In this document: piece by piece, positions 1 to 7,315 of the stretch
Layout: each line of letters opens with the position of its first letter
Numbering within the stretch: the first letter of the stretch is position 1
Assembly (NCBI GenBank): GCA_002319925.1
Contig: DCFP01000065.1
Span: 1 to 15,682, forward strand
Length of the DNA stretch: 15,682 nucleotides
DNA from: Holophagaceae bacterium UBA1801
Lineage (GTDB): Bacteria; Acidobacteriota; Holophagae; Holophagales; Holophagaceae
Direction: 5' to 3'
Position numbers and translations under genes: made by a program
Notes under the pieces: model-generated
What the model was told of the DNA's origin: nothing
Databases searched by the model: none
What the model saw: only the letters and a program-made list of their open reading frames with translations

Positions 1-9
1 GGCTCCATT

Positions 10-54
10 CGGGCGCCTTGCGGCCCGCCCGCGCGCATCGACAGTTCGAGTCTG
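10..54 (-). repeat. Inverted T-arm copy plus GC-rich hairpin downstream of tRNA-Met
   Basis: Positions 38-54 are a perfect 17-bp reverse complement of 126-142, the T-stem and T-loop of the adjacent tRNA-Met. The terminator lies between the two copies. Immediately beyond the copy, on the minus strand, comes ATGCGCGC and then a hairpin (stem 10-15 with 26-31, inner pairs 16-17 with 22-23, GCAA tetraloop, 2-nt bulge), ending in CCCGAA. The same order of parts follows tRNA-Gln at the other end of the window. The element may continue past base 1. Its function is unknown. Confidence 0.75.
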
Positions 55-81
55 GGACTCGCTTCGTGCAATATGAAAATG

Positions 82-104
82 AAAAACGGAGCCGTGTGGC
101 TCCG
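82..104 (-). terminator. Rho-independent terminator of tRNA-Met
   Basis: On the minus strand, a 7-bp stem CGGAGCC/GGCTCCG (98-104 with 87-93) with a 4-nt loop is followed directly by five T residues (86-82) and then more T-rich sequence. It begins 8 nt after the encoded CCA end of the tRNA. Confidence 0.85.
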
Positions 105-112
105 CTGATTTC

Positions 113-189
113 TGGTGGCTGGAGACAGACTCGAACTGTCGACCTAGGGATTATGAGACCCTCGCTCTAACCACCTGAGCTACCCAGCC
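113..189 (-). tRNA. tRNA-Met (anticodon CAU, elongator type)
   Basis: This is a 77-nt cloverleaf on the minus strand. Acceptor GGCTGGG pairs with TCCAGCC (one G-U), the discriminator is A and the CCA end is encoded. The D-arm reads AGCTCAGGTGGTTAGAGC, the anticodon loop CTCATAA, and the T-arm GACAG-TTCGAGT-CTGTC. The anticodon stem AGGGT/TCCCT leaves a U-U mismatch at 31-39. The body resembles elongator tRNA-Met. It lacks the unpaired first base of an initiator and does not look like the tRNA-Ile that is lysidine-modified at CAU, although that can only be settled by a classifier. Confidence 0.95.
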
Positions 190-199
190 GGGAACAGCC

Positions 200-228
200 A
201 GTCTACCTTGCTTTGGCTCCGAGGTCCA
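200..228 (-). promoter_or_regulatory. Promoter of tRNA-Met
   Basis: The minus strand reads TGGACC (228-223), a 17-bp spacer, then TAGACT (205-200), placing the start of transcription a few bases upstream of the tRNA 5' end at 189. The tRNA-Gln promoter has the same form (TGGACG, 17 bp, TACACT), which supports both. The -10 box contains the bshA stop codon (205-203), so the promoter lies inside the 3' end of bshA. Confidence 0.65.
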
Positions 229-1348
229 CGCTCGTTTTCGAGCCTGACAGGGCTTGTTCGTAGAGGGCTTCGTACTGGTCGATGATGGGGGCTTCGGCGA
301 AGGTCGACAGGGCCCGCTCCTGGGCCGATGCGCCCATGGTCTTCCGGAGATTGCAGTTCCGCAGGAGAGTGAGGGCGTCCTCGGCCATGGCATCGACATC
401 GCCCAGGGGTTCGAGATAGCCATCGACACCGTGGCGCACGACCTCAGGCAAGCCGCCCACGCGGCTGGCGATCACCGGCACTTTGTGGGCCATGGCTTCC
501 AGGGCGGCGAGGCCGAAACTCTCAGTGGCGGAGGGCAGCAGGAAGATATCCGAACAGGCCAACACGGTGTCGATATCGAGCTGCTTGCCGGTGAATCGCA
601 CCGATGACTCGAAGCCCTTCTCCCGCGCGTAGGATTCCGCTTCGGCGCGGTCAGGGCCGTCCCCCACCATGACGAGGCGCGCGGGTTGCTGGGCGCGGAC
701 CTTCTCGAAGACCTTCATCACGTCCATCACGCGCTTCACGGGCCGGAAGTTGGAGATGTGGACCAGGATGGGCGAGGAACAGGGCGCCAGCCACGAGCGG
801 CAGTCGGGACGCTGGCCGGCGAAGGGAGCGATGAAGTTCGGGATCACCTCGATGGGACGATCCACTTTGAAGGTGCGGTAGGTCTCATCCCGCAGGTACT
901 GGGACACGGCCGTGACGGCGTCGCTGGCGCGGATGGCCAGCTTCACCATGGGCAGGTAGCTGGGATCCGATCCTACGATGGTGATATCGGTGCCGTGGAG
1001 GGTTGTGACCACCTTCAGCTTGCCGTCCACGGCCAGCCGGGCCAGCAGGGCCGCCGAGGCGTGGGGAATGGCGTAGTGGGCGTGCATGATCTCCAGGCCG
1101 TGATGGCTCGCCACATCCGCCATCTTGGAGGCCAAGGCGATGGAATAGGGCTCCGCTTCAAAAAGCGGGTAAGGGCTCGCCGTCACTTCGTGGAAAGTGA
1201 CGCGATCCTCGAATCCCAGCAGCCGTGGCGGCACGGAGGGACTGAGCAGATGCACCTCGTGTCCCCGCGCTGCCAGGGCCTTGCCCACTTCCGTCGCGAC
1301 GACACCAGAGCCGCCGAAGGTCGAATAACAGGAAATTCCAATCCGCAT
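203..1348 (-). CDS. bshA: N-acetyl-alpha-D-glucosaminyl L-malate synthase BshA
   Basis: This is a GT4-family (GT-B fold) glycosyltransferase of 381 aa, close in length to Bacillus BshA. It joins UDP-GlcNAc and L-malate in the first step of bacillithiol synthesis in the cytoplasm. Visible family features are the N-terminal glycine loop GGSG (residues 12-15), HAHYAIPHA (89-97), TLHGTDIT (116-123), HISNFRPVKRV (about 197-207), VGDGP (228-232) and the donor-site ESFGLAALEA (276-285). Over long stretches the order of residues matches Bacillus BshA as I recall it. I chose ATG 1348 because GGGAG lies 6 nt upstream and the protein then begins MRIGIS, as in the family. A GTG 27 bp further up is also in frame. 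No bshB or bshC is in the window. The 3' end overlaps the tRNA-Met promoter, so bshA and the tRNA are transcribed in the same direction. Confidence 0.92.
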   Translation of the reverse strand: MRIGISCYSTFGGSGVVATEVGKALAARGHEVHLLSPSVPPRLLGFEDRVTFHEVTASPYPLFEAEPYSIALASKMADVASHHGLEIMHAHYAIPHASAALLARLAVDGKLKVVTTLHGTDITIVGSDPSYLPMVKLAIRASDAVTAVSQYLRDETYRTFKVDRPIEVIPNFIAPFAGQRPDCRSWLAPCSSPILVHISNFRPVKRVMDVMKVFEKVRAQQPARLVMVGDGPDRAEAESYAREKGFESSVRFTGKQLDIDTVLACSDIFLLPSATESFGLAALEAMAHKVPVIASRVGGLPEVVRHGVDGYLEPLGDVDAMAEDALTLLRNCNLRKTMGASAQERALSTFAEAPIIDQYEALYEQALSGSKTSVDLGAKAR

Positions 1349-1365
1349 GGCACACTCCCAGGTCC

Positions 1366-1394
1366 TTACTCTCACCGCCCGGAACGTTTATCAT
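1366..1394 (+). promoter_or_regulatory. Possible promoter of the yggT-divIVA-phzF operon
   Basis: TATCAT (1389-1394) matches the -10 consensus at five of six bases. At 17-bp spacing the -35 would be TTACTC (1366-1371), which is poor. It lies in the 69-bp gap between divergent bshA and yggT and would leave a very short leader before the ribosome site GAGGA at 1405-1409. Confidence 0.35.
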
Positions 1395-1417
1395 GAGCAG
1401 AATCGAGGACCGTGCCT

Positions 1418-1675
1418 ATGCTGATCGTGATCGCACTCGTCTACTGGGGGATCGATCTCCTGATCCTGCTCGTGGTCGTGTCGAGCATCATGTCCTGGTT
1501 CCAGCTCGATCCACGGAATCCTCTTGTGAAACTCATGAATGGCATCGTCGATCCCCTGCTGCACCCCATCCGGGCCCTGATTCCCGCTGCGGGGGGCTTG
1601 GATTTTAGCCCGATGATCGCCATTCTGATTCTCTATTTCCTGCAGAAACTGCTGACGGGCGGCCTCGCCCATTGA
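1418..1675 (+). CDS. YggT family membrane protein (YlmG-like)
   Basis: This 85-aa protein has two hydrophobic segments (about residues 2-25 and 62-80) around a short conserved loop, as in the YggT/YlmG family. The loop contains SWFQLDPRNPLVKLMNGIVDP and the proline-rich turn HPIRALIPAAGGLDFSPM. Members are small inner-membrane proteins often encoded beside cell-division genes; their molecular role is poorly defined. ATG 1418 has GAGGA 8 nt upstream, whereas the in-frame GTG at 1412 is too close to it. The stop codon lies within the ribosome site of the next gene, divIVA, so the two are probably translationally coupled. A ylmG-divIVA link is also found in Firmicutes division clusters. Confidence 0.9.
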   Translation: MLIVIALVYWGIDLLILLVVVSSIMSWFQLDPRNPLVKLMNGIVDPLLHPIRALIPAAGGLDFSPMIAILILYFLQKLLTGGLAH

Positions 1676-1682
1676 GGTGGTC

Positions 1683-2273
1683 ATGAAATTCACACCTTTG
1701 GACATCCAGCGCCGCGAGTTCGAGAAGTCCTTCCGGGGTCTCGACGAGGCGGAGGTGCGGGCCTTCCTCCACGAGATTGCCGCCGAGTGGGAAGAGATCG
1801 TGCACGAGAACCAGAAATTCCGGGATGAGATCGTGGACGCCCGGGAACGCCTGCAACAGTACCAGGATCAGGACCGGATCTTTCGCGAGACGCTGCTGCA
1901 CGCCCAGAAGACCAAGGAGGAGATCCTGGACGCGGCCAACCGCGAGAAGGCCCTCATCCTGAAGGAAGCGGATTTCAAGGCGGACGAGCTGATCCGCGAA
2001 GCCCAGAACCACGTGGCCGAGATGGAAATCCAGATCCGGAACCTCAAACTGGAGCGGGTGCGGTTCCTCCAGGAGATCGACACGCTCATGGCCCGGACCC
2101 GCCGATTCCTCCAGGAGGAAGCGCCGGAGATCTTCCCGCCCGCCGAGAGCACGCGAAAACTGGACGAACGGGAAGCCGCGCGCCTGGACCAGATGATCGC
2201 CCAGCCACCGGCTCCCCCCCTCTCCAGCGCGGGGTTTCCGAAATTCCCGGCGGGCCTGGGCGGAGGCAAGTGA
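1683..2273 (+). CDS. DivIVA domain coiled-coil protein
   Basis: This 196-aa protein begins with a typical DivIVA N-terminal domain: FTPLDIQRREFEKSFRG followed by LDEAEVRAFLHEIAAEWEEI (residues 3-40). A long charged coiled coil follows (about 30-160), and the tail is proline-rich and probably disordered. DivIVA proteins bind curved membrane at poles and septa and recruit partners. In Gram-negative bacteria related proteins have varied roles in growth or polarity, so the exact job here is open. ATG 1683 is preferred to GTG 1677 because GAGG (1674-1677), which overlaps the yggT stop, is 5 nt upstream. The gene is followed after 3 bp by the phzF-like gene. The divIVA symbol would be a family label, not a proven orthologue. 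Confidence 0.88.
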   Translation: MKFTPLDIQRREFEKSFRGLDEAEVRAFLHEIAAEWEEIVHENQKFRDEIVDARERLQQYQDQDRIFRETLLHAQKTKEEILDAANREKALILKEADFKADELIREAQNHVAEMEIQIRNLKLERVRFLQEIDTLMARTRRFLQEEAPEIFPPAESTRKLDEREAARLDQMIAQPPAPPLSSAGFPKFPAGLGGGK

Positions 2274-2276
2274 ACA

Positions 2277-3059
2277 GTGAGGATCCCCTACTACCACGTT
2301 GATGCGTTTGCCTCGGAGCAGTTCCGGGGCAACCCCGCAGGCGTATGCCTGCTGCATGCCTGGCTGCCCGACAAAACGCTGATGCGGATCGCCGCGGAAA
2401 ACCGGCACTCGGAAACCGCCTTCGTGGTGATGGACGAGGATTCCATCCGCCTGCGCTGGTTCACGCCCGTGAAGGAAGTGAACCTTTGCGGCCACGCCAC
2501 TCTGGCCACGGCCTTCGTGATGTTCGAATACCGGCAGTTCGCTGGGTCCGTGATCCATTTCGAAACGAACAGTGGAACGCTCACCGTGGAAAGGGAAGGG
2601 GATCTGCTGGTGCTCGATCTTCCCTCGCGCCCCACGGAGCCCTGTGACACGCCGGGTGCATTGCTACGGGCCCTCGGGCAGACCCCGCTGGAAGTCCGCA
2701 GAGCCAGAGCCTACCTGGCCGTGCTTGTGGATGAAAGCAGTGTGCGGGATCTTCAGCCGGATCTGAATGCCATCCTGGAACTGGATGCCGCGGGTCTCAT
2801 CGTCACCGCACCCGGTGTGGAAGTGGAATTCGTCTCCCGGTACTTCGCACCCAAGCTGGGTGTTCCCGAGGATCCCGTGACCGGATCGGCCCACTGCGCG
2901 TTGACTCCCTACTGGTCCAAGCGGCTCGGCAAGACTCGCATGAACGCCCGCCAGCTTTCCGCGCGGGGCGGAGAACTGACGTGCGACTTCCTGGGCGAGC
3001 GCGTGAAACTCGGCGGTCGCGCCGTGAACTATCTGAGCGGCGTGATCGAGCTCGACTAA
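2277..3059 (+). CDS. PhzF family isomerase/epimerase-like protein
   Basis: This 260-aa protein has the diaminopimelate-epimerase-like fold of the PhzF family. Seen are FRGNPAGV (residues 16-23), the active-site NRHSETAFV with Glu46 (PhzF uses Glu45), RWFTPVKEVNLCGHATLA (about 62-79) and, in the second half, the mirrored DPVTGSAHC with an SGVIEL end. PhzF itself isomerises a phenazine precursor, but most genomic members lie outside phenazine clusters and have unknown substrates. No other phenazine gene is present here, so phenazine synthesis should not be inferred. The start is GTG 2277 with GGAGG 10 nt upstream; no in-frame ATG fits the conserved N-terminus. It is the last gene of the plus-strand operon and converges on the methyltransferase gene across 20 bp, with no terminator visible between. 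Confidence 0.9.
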   Translation: MRIPYYHVDAFASEQFRGNPAGVCLLHAWLPDKTLMRIAAENRHSETAFVVMDEDSIRLRWFTPVKEVNLCGHATLATAFVMFEYRQFAGSVIHFETNSGTLTVEREGDLLVLDLPSRPTEPCDTPGALLRALGQTPLEVRRARAYLAVLVDESSVRDLQPDLNAILELDAAGLIVTAPGVEVEFVSRYFAPKLGVPEDPVTGSAHCALTPYWSKRLGKTRMNARQLSARGGELTCDFLGERVKLGGRAVNYLSGVIELD

Positions 3060-3079
3060 ATTCGGACTTGAAAGCGGTA

Positions 3080-3658
3080 TCAGCGGGTGGCCACCAGCCC
3101 GAAGTGGTAGGGGCAGAGGTCTTCAAGATCCACGGTCTGAATTACATGGAAACCGGCCTGAAGCAGCCATGCGGAGCATTGCTCCGGTGACGGCCGGATC
3201 GCCAGGGAAGGCCCGCGCGGTGTGCGAATATCGCTCCGCCAGTGGATCACGGAGATCTTGCCGCCAGGCTTCAGGGTCCTCGCAGCCTCTCGGAGCAGCG
3301 CCACCGGGTTCTCCAAGTGCAGCAGGTTGTAGATCATGGCGTGGCACTGAGTCCCGTCGCCAAGGCCGGAGTTCTGAGCGACGAAATCCCTCTGCTCCAC
3401 GCAAAGGTTATCCAGACCCAGCTCAAGGGCCTTCCGCTGGACGCAGGCCACCATCCCGGGATCGATGTCCAGGGCTGAAACGATGCCCTTGGCCAGTTTG
3501 GCCGCGGGAATGGTGAAGGTTCCGTAGCCACAGCCGAATTCGACCACGTTTTCACAGGGTTCGCTTCCTGGGGACAACAACCTGCCGATGATGGCCGGAG
3601 CGTCGAAAAAGCTGCTCCAGGCAGCTTCCTCGGGCATTCCGCTTTCCCGTCCTTTCAT
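3080..3658 (-). CDS. Class I SAM-dependent methyltransferase
   Basis: This 192-aa protein has the Rossmann-fold methyltransferase signature: motif I VVEFGCGYGTF (about residues 38-48), motif II acidic strand ALDIDPGM (about 62-69), and a post-motif III LREAARTLKPGGKISVIHW (about 121-139). The acceptor substrate cannot be read from the sequence. It ends with a short C-terminal region (DLCPYHFGLVATR) and has no membrane segment. It follows the phosphohexomutase gene by 21 bp on the same strand, so it is probably the last gene of that cluster. The ATG at 3658 lacks a good ribosome site. An ATG at 3637 (protein starting MPEEAAW) has GGGA 7 nt upstream and is a credible alternative start. Confidence 0.85.
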   Translation of the reverse strand: MKGRESGMPEEAAWSSFFDAPAIIGRLLSPGSEPCENVVEFGCGYGTFTIPAAKLAKGIVSALDIDPGMVACVQRKALELGLDNLCVEQRDFVAQNSGLGDGTQCHAMIYNLLHLENPVALLREAARTLKPGGKISVIHWRSDIRTPRGPSLAIRPSPEQCSAWLLQAGFHVIQTVDLEDLCPYHFGLVATR

Positions 3659-3679
3659 GCAGGCACCGACCGAGTTGGT

Positions 3680-5389
3680 TCAACCCAGACCGAGAAGTCT
3701 CCTGGCCTCCGTTTCCATCCGATCCAGGAGCTCCGGCGCCGTCCGGCTCTGGAGGTAGACCTTCAGCTTGGGCTCGGTGCCGCTGGGGCGGAAGGCGGCG
3801 AAGGCGCCGCTCTGGAAACGGAACTTCAGGACGTTGCTGGAGGGAATGGGCTGGGCGATGTCGCGCCGGTCCGGCCGGTCCAGGATTCGTTCGATCCTGC
3901 CTTCGGAGCCATGCCATTCGCCGCTTTCGAAATCCTCCCAGGACACCACGGTCTCTCCAGCAAAGCTGGTCAGACCTGCGGTGCGGATGCGCGTCATGGC
4001 CTCCGCAAAGCGCTTGGCGCCGCCGGGCCGGGGATCTTCCAGGTTCACCAGCCGGTTGTGGAAGACGCCGATCCGCTGCTGCAGCTCGTCCACGGCGTCG
4101 TAGAGGCTCATGCCCTTGGCCTTGTAATGGCCGATCATCTCGCCCACCACGAGGGAGGCCGTCACGCCGTCCTTGTCGCGCAACTCGTTGGAAAGCAGCA
4201 TGCCGAAGGATTCCTCGGAGCCGAAGGCGTAGGGCTCGCCCAGCTCCACCAGGCGGTGCTGGCGCGTGGCAATCCACTTGAAGCCCGTGAGGGTCCAGCT
4301 GACGGGCAGCTGGTAATGGCGAGCCACCTCGGCCAGGAAATCCGAGGTGACCACGGTGGTGACCACCGTGCCCCGCAGTCCTTTCTGGCTACAGAGGTAT
4401 TCCAGGGTGAGGGCGGCGAGATCATTGCCGCTCATGAGCTCCCACACGCCTTTGCGCTTGGCGATCACCCCGATGCGGTCGGCATCGGGGTCGTTGGCGA
4501 GGATCGCGTCCGCGTCCAGGCGCTTGGCATCGGCCAGCGGGGCTTCGTACGCTGCGAGTTCCTCGGGATTGGGCCTGGGTGCCGTGGGGAAGGTGCCGTC
4601 CGGCTTCGCCTGGCTCGCGCATACCTCCAGCGGAATGCCCGCGCGCTTGAAGAGTTCGGGCACAAAAGCCATGCCCGTGCCGTGGAAGGGCGTGTAGAGC
4701 AGCTTGGCAGGCGTGAACTCCCGGGGCTTCTGGAGCAGGGTCAATCCCATGGCCAGGTAGGCTTCCTCGAGTTCCGCGGGGATGGGCTTGATGTGGGCGT
4801 CTACCTCGGGCGAGGGGGGCACGGGCACCAAGGACTGTTTCGCGATTTCCACTTCGATCTCGGTATCCCAGGGGGTCACCACCTGGGCACCGCTGTCGTC
4901 GTAGGCCTTGTAGCCGTTGTATTCCTTGGGATTGTGGGAGGCTGTGACGATGACGCCGCAGCCCGTGCCCAGCTTGCGCATGGCGTAGCAGAGGAACGGA
5001 GTGGGCAGGGGCCGGGAGCCCAAGTAGACCTCGTAGCCCGCCTGGGCCAGGACCCGCGCCACTTCACGAGCGAACACATCCGACTGCAGGCGCGTGTCGA
5101 AGCCCACCAGCGCTGTCTTCCGGTCGGGGGCGCGCTTGAGGGCCACGGCAGCGACGCCGAGGGTGGCGCGGCGGATATTCGGTTTGTTCATGCGGCGCAG
5201 ACCCGCGGCCATGATGCCGCGCAGACCACCGGTGCCGAAGGCCAAGGGTTCGGAGAAACGGTCCTGGATTTCCGTGAGAGCGGCGGCATCGCCGGCTTCA
5301 GCGGCCTTGAGGACGGGTTCGAGATCGGCGCGGAGTTCGGCTTCCAGGTGCGGGAAGGCAAGGTATTCCTTGGCTGCGGTGATGGACAT
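3680..5389 (-). CDS. Phospho-sugar mutase (alpha-D-phosphohexomutase, PgcA/PGM2-like)
   Basis: This 569-aa enzyme of the alpha-D-phosphohexomutase superfamily interconverts sugar 1- and 6-phosphates, or pentose 1- and 5-phosphates. All four functional loops are visible: catalytic phosphoserine TASHNPKEYNGYK with Ser151, metal loop NDPDADRIG (Asp300, 302 and 304), sugar loop GSEESFG (about 385-391) and phosphate loop FRPSGTEPKLKVY near the C-terminus. An N-terminal FGTGGLRG (51-58) and the length place it with the PgcA/PGM2 type (glucose-1-P or pentose-P mutase) rather than with shorter phosphomannomutases such as AlgC. Substrate choice is not certain. ATG 5389 has AAGG about 7 nt upstream. 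An in-frame TTG at 5419, overlapping the tldE stop, is unlikely. It follows tldE by 26 bp. Confidence 0.92.
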   Translation of the reverse strand: MSITAAKEYLAFPHLEAELRADLEPVLKAAEAGDAAALTEIQDRFSEPLAFGTGGLRGIMAAGLRRMNKPNIRRATLGVAAVALKRAPDRKTALVGFDTRLQSDVFAREVARVLAQAGYEVYLGSRPLPTPFLCYAMRKLGTGCGVIVTASHNPKEYNGYKAYDDSGAQVVTPWDTEIEVEIAKQSLVPVPPSPEVDAHIKPIPAELEEAYLAMGLTLLQKPREFTPAKLLYTPFHGTGMAFVPELFKRAGIPLEVCASQAKPDGTFPTAPRPNPEELAAYEAPLADAKRLDADAILANDPDADRIGVIAKRKGVWELMSGNDLAALTLEYLCSQKGLRGTVVTTVVTSDFLAEVARHYQLPVSWTLTGFKWIATRQHRLVELGEPYAFGSEESFGMLLSNELRDKDGVTASLVVGEMIGHYKAKGMSLYDAVDELQQRIGVFHNRLVNLEDPRPGGAKRFAEAMTRIRTAGLTSFAGETVVSWEDFESGEWHGSEGRIERILDRPDRRDIAQPIPSSNVLKFRFQSGAFAAFRPSGTEPKLKVYLQSRTAPELLDRMETEARRLLGLG

Positions 5390-5415
5390 CAGTGACCTTT
5401 CTTCGTGAATGGAAA

Positions 5416-6786
5416 TCAAGCGCCCCCGAGGGCGATATCGTCGAGCAGCAGGCTGAGCCCCGCGCTGGAGCCGTACCAGTGGAGATCATTGCCCAGTGCG
5501 ACGATGCGGGTCAAGAAGTCCCGGAGATTGCCTGCGAACGTCAACTTGTCCACGGATTCGGCGAGGACGCCATCCCGGATCCGCACACCGCTGGCGCCCA
5601 CGCTCAGGTCCCCGGAGACGGGATCCACCGTGTGCAACCCCATGATCTCGGTGATGAGCACGCCGTTGCCCGCCTGGCGGTAGAGCCCTTCGGGCGTTAC
5701 GTTTCCGGCGACCGGGAACAGATTGAACAGCGTGATGCCGGGATTGCTGCCCACGCCGCGGCCCGCGGTGGCCGTGGGTTCCACGCCCATTTCGGCAGCG
5801 GTCTTCAGTGTGTGCAGGTAGGTCTTCAGCACACCGTTCTCGATGAGGACATTCCGCCGCGTGGGTAGGCCCTCGCCATCCCAGGGCTCCGAGCCGAGGC
5901 CCTGGGGCAGGCGCCCGTCGTCGATGAGCGTCAACAGGGGCGAAGCGATGGGCTGTTCCAGTTTGCCTACGAAGAGGCTCCGCTGCTTGAGCACGGCTTC
6001 GGCGGACATCATGCCGGCCACGATGCCGAGCAGATCCACGGCCACTTCGGGGTGCAGCACCACGGGATAGCGGCCGGCGGGCAGTTGCGCGGGCTTGAGC
6101 TTGCGCTCGCCCTTGCGCGCGGCTTCCTGGCCGATGGCGGCCAGGCTGAAGGAATCGGGGTGCCGCCCCATGTCCCAGTGCCAGGCGGCCTGGCGATCTT
6201 CGCCCTCCTGGACGGCCAGCTCGATGCTGGCGGCGCAGGTGGTGCCGAGATCGTGGGTGCGCACGCCCTTCTGGGTGAGCAGCAAGGTCGCACCCACGCC
6301 GTCGGACCAGGAGGCTTCCCGCACGGCCACGACCTTCGAGGATGCCTTGCGCGCCTCGGCTTCCAGGTTCATCGCCCGCGCGATCCGCTGCTCGGAGGTC
6401 AGTTCTTCCGTCCGGGCATCGAAGCGGCTGGGCAGGTCATCTACCCCTGAAGGCTCGGCCTGTCGCAGCCAGGGATCCTTGTCGCCCAGTTCCGCCAGTT
6501 CCCAGGCGTTCTGGAACAAGTCCTTGAAGTCCGGCCGGGAGAGATCCGTGGTCGTGCAGATGCCGGTGCGTCCACCCCTCATTACGCGAACGCCAAGACC
6601 GCCGCGCTTGGAGGTGGTCAGGTCCTCGAGGGCGCCGTTCTGGACCTTGGCCTTGCGGCTCCGGGAAACGGAGAGATAAGCCTCGGCGCCATCCGCGCCA
6701 AGGGACATCGCATGCTGTATGCCCTCCTGAAGCCGTTCTTCCAAGGACTGGGATAAATAGTGGTGAAAGAGCGGTACATCCATCAT
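5416..6786 (-). CDS. tldE: TldE/PmbA family protein (partner subunit of the TldD/TldE metalloprotease)
   Basis: This 456-aa protein belongs to the TldE/PmbA half of the modulator-of-DNA-gyrase family. In E. coli TldD and TldE form a heterodimer. TldD carries the zinc site, and TldE lacks HExxxH but lines the substrate channel. The complex degrades unfolded peptides and trims RiPP precursors such as microcin B17. Seen here are the N-terminal ADGAEAYLSVSRSRKAKVQNG, GGRTGICTTTDLS, ATAGRGVGSNPG and the C-terminal GDLSVGASGVRIRDG. No HExxxH occurs, as expected. Its start overlaps the stop of the upstream macro-domain gene as TGATG; a second ATG follows directly at 6783. The two partners are therefore separated by exactly two macro-domain genes. 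Confidence 0.92.
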   Translation of the reverse strand: MMDVPLFHHYLSQSLEERLQEGIQHAMSLGADGAEAYLSVSRSRKAKVQNGALEDLTTSKRGGLGVRVMRGGRTGICTTTDLSRPDFKDLFQNAWELAELGDKDPWLRQAEPSGVDDLPSRFDARTEELTSEQRIARAMNLEAEARKASSKVVAVREASWSDGVGATLLLTQKGVRTHDLGTTCAASIELAVQEGEDRQAAWHWDMGRHPDSFSLAAIGQEAARKGERKLKPAQLPAGRYPVVLHPEVAVDLLGIVAGMMSAEAVLKQRSLFVGKLEQPIASPLLTLIDDGRLPQGLGSEPWDGEGLPTRRNVLIENGVLKTYLHTLKTAAEMGVEPTATAGRGVGSNPGITLFNLFPVAGNVTPEGLYRQAGNGVLITEIMGLHTVDPVSGDLSVGASGVRIRDGVLAESVDKLTFAGNLRDFLTRIVALGNDLHWYGSSAGLSLLLDDIALGGA

Positions 6787-7307
6787 CAGGGCAGGGCCTC
6801 CTTGAGGGCTCGCTGGTAGGTCTGGAACGAGAATGTGTCGTAGCAGATCAGCACCACCTTCTCAGGTAGGATGCTGGTATTCAGGAACTGGAGGATGGTT
6901 TTCACGGCGATGGGGGCCGCTGTCTCCAGGGGAATCTGGGGCTGCCTCCCGGAGCCGATGCTGGGAAAGGCCAGGGAACGGATACCCCGGCTGGCCGCCA
7001 GTTCCAGGGAGTTCCGGTAACAACTGGCAAGCGCCTGTTCTTCGGCGGCGCTCCCCCAGTTCCAGGTCGGTGCCACGGTGTGGATCACATACTTCGCATT
7101 CAGTTTGTGGCCGATGGTGATCTTGGCCTCGCCCACGCCGCAGCCGCGGAGCAGCTCGCATTCCATCCGCAGGCCCGGTCCCGCCGCCTCGTGGATGGCC
7201 GCATGCACGGGACCACCGTCCACCAGGCTGCCGTCGCTGGAATTAACGATGGCCTCCACGTTCATGGAAGTGATGTCACCGAGCTGGAGCATGAAGCGAG
7301 TGGCCAT
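6786..7307 (-). CDS. Macro domain protein with altered catalytic loop
   Basis: This 173-aa single macro domain is clearly paralogous to the neighbour at 7316-7828; both share LGDIT, the AIHxAAGP stretch, VIHTVxPxW and ASCYRxSL. The substrate loop differs from active MacroD/YmdB proteins. Residues 22-25 read NSSD instead of NAAN, and 30-35 read DGGPVH instead of GGGGVD, so the second conserved Asn is Asp25 and the catalytic Asp is His35. The second ligand loop reads IGSGRQPQIP rather than ISTGIYGFP. It may bind an ADP-ribose-like ligand without hydrolysing it, or act on another ligand; this is inference. ATG 7307 has GAGG 5 nt upstream and lies 8 bp after the previous gene. It overlaps tldE by one base (TGATG), which suggests coupled translation. 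Confidence 0.88.
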   Translation of the reverse strand: MATRFMLQLGDITSMNVEAIVNSSDGSLVDGGPVHAAIHEAAGPGLRMECELLRGCGVGEAKITIGHKLNAKYVIHTVAPTWNWGSAAEEQALASCYRNSLELAASRGIRSLAFPSIGSGRQPQIPLETAAPIAVKTILQFLNTSILPEKVVLICYDTFSFQTYQRALKEALP

Positions 7308-7315
7308 GGGAACCT

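Noticed and set aside
1605..2558. Minus-strand reading frame of 317 codons
   Set aside because: It is antisense to divIVA and part of phzF, both of which have clear family motifs.
2277..3059. Phenazine biosynthesis locus
   Set aside because: Only a PhzF-family protein is present. No other phenazine genes are nearby, and the family is mostly found outside such clusters.
3911..5395. Plus-strand reading frame of 494 codons
   Set aside because: It is exactly antisense to the well-supported phosphohexomutase gene. It is His/Gly-rich as expected of GC-rich antisense frames and has no recognisable motif.
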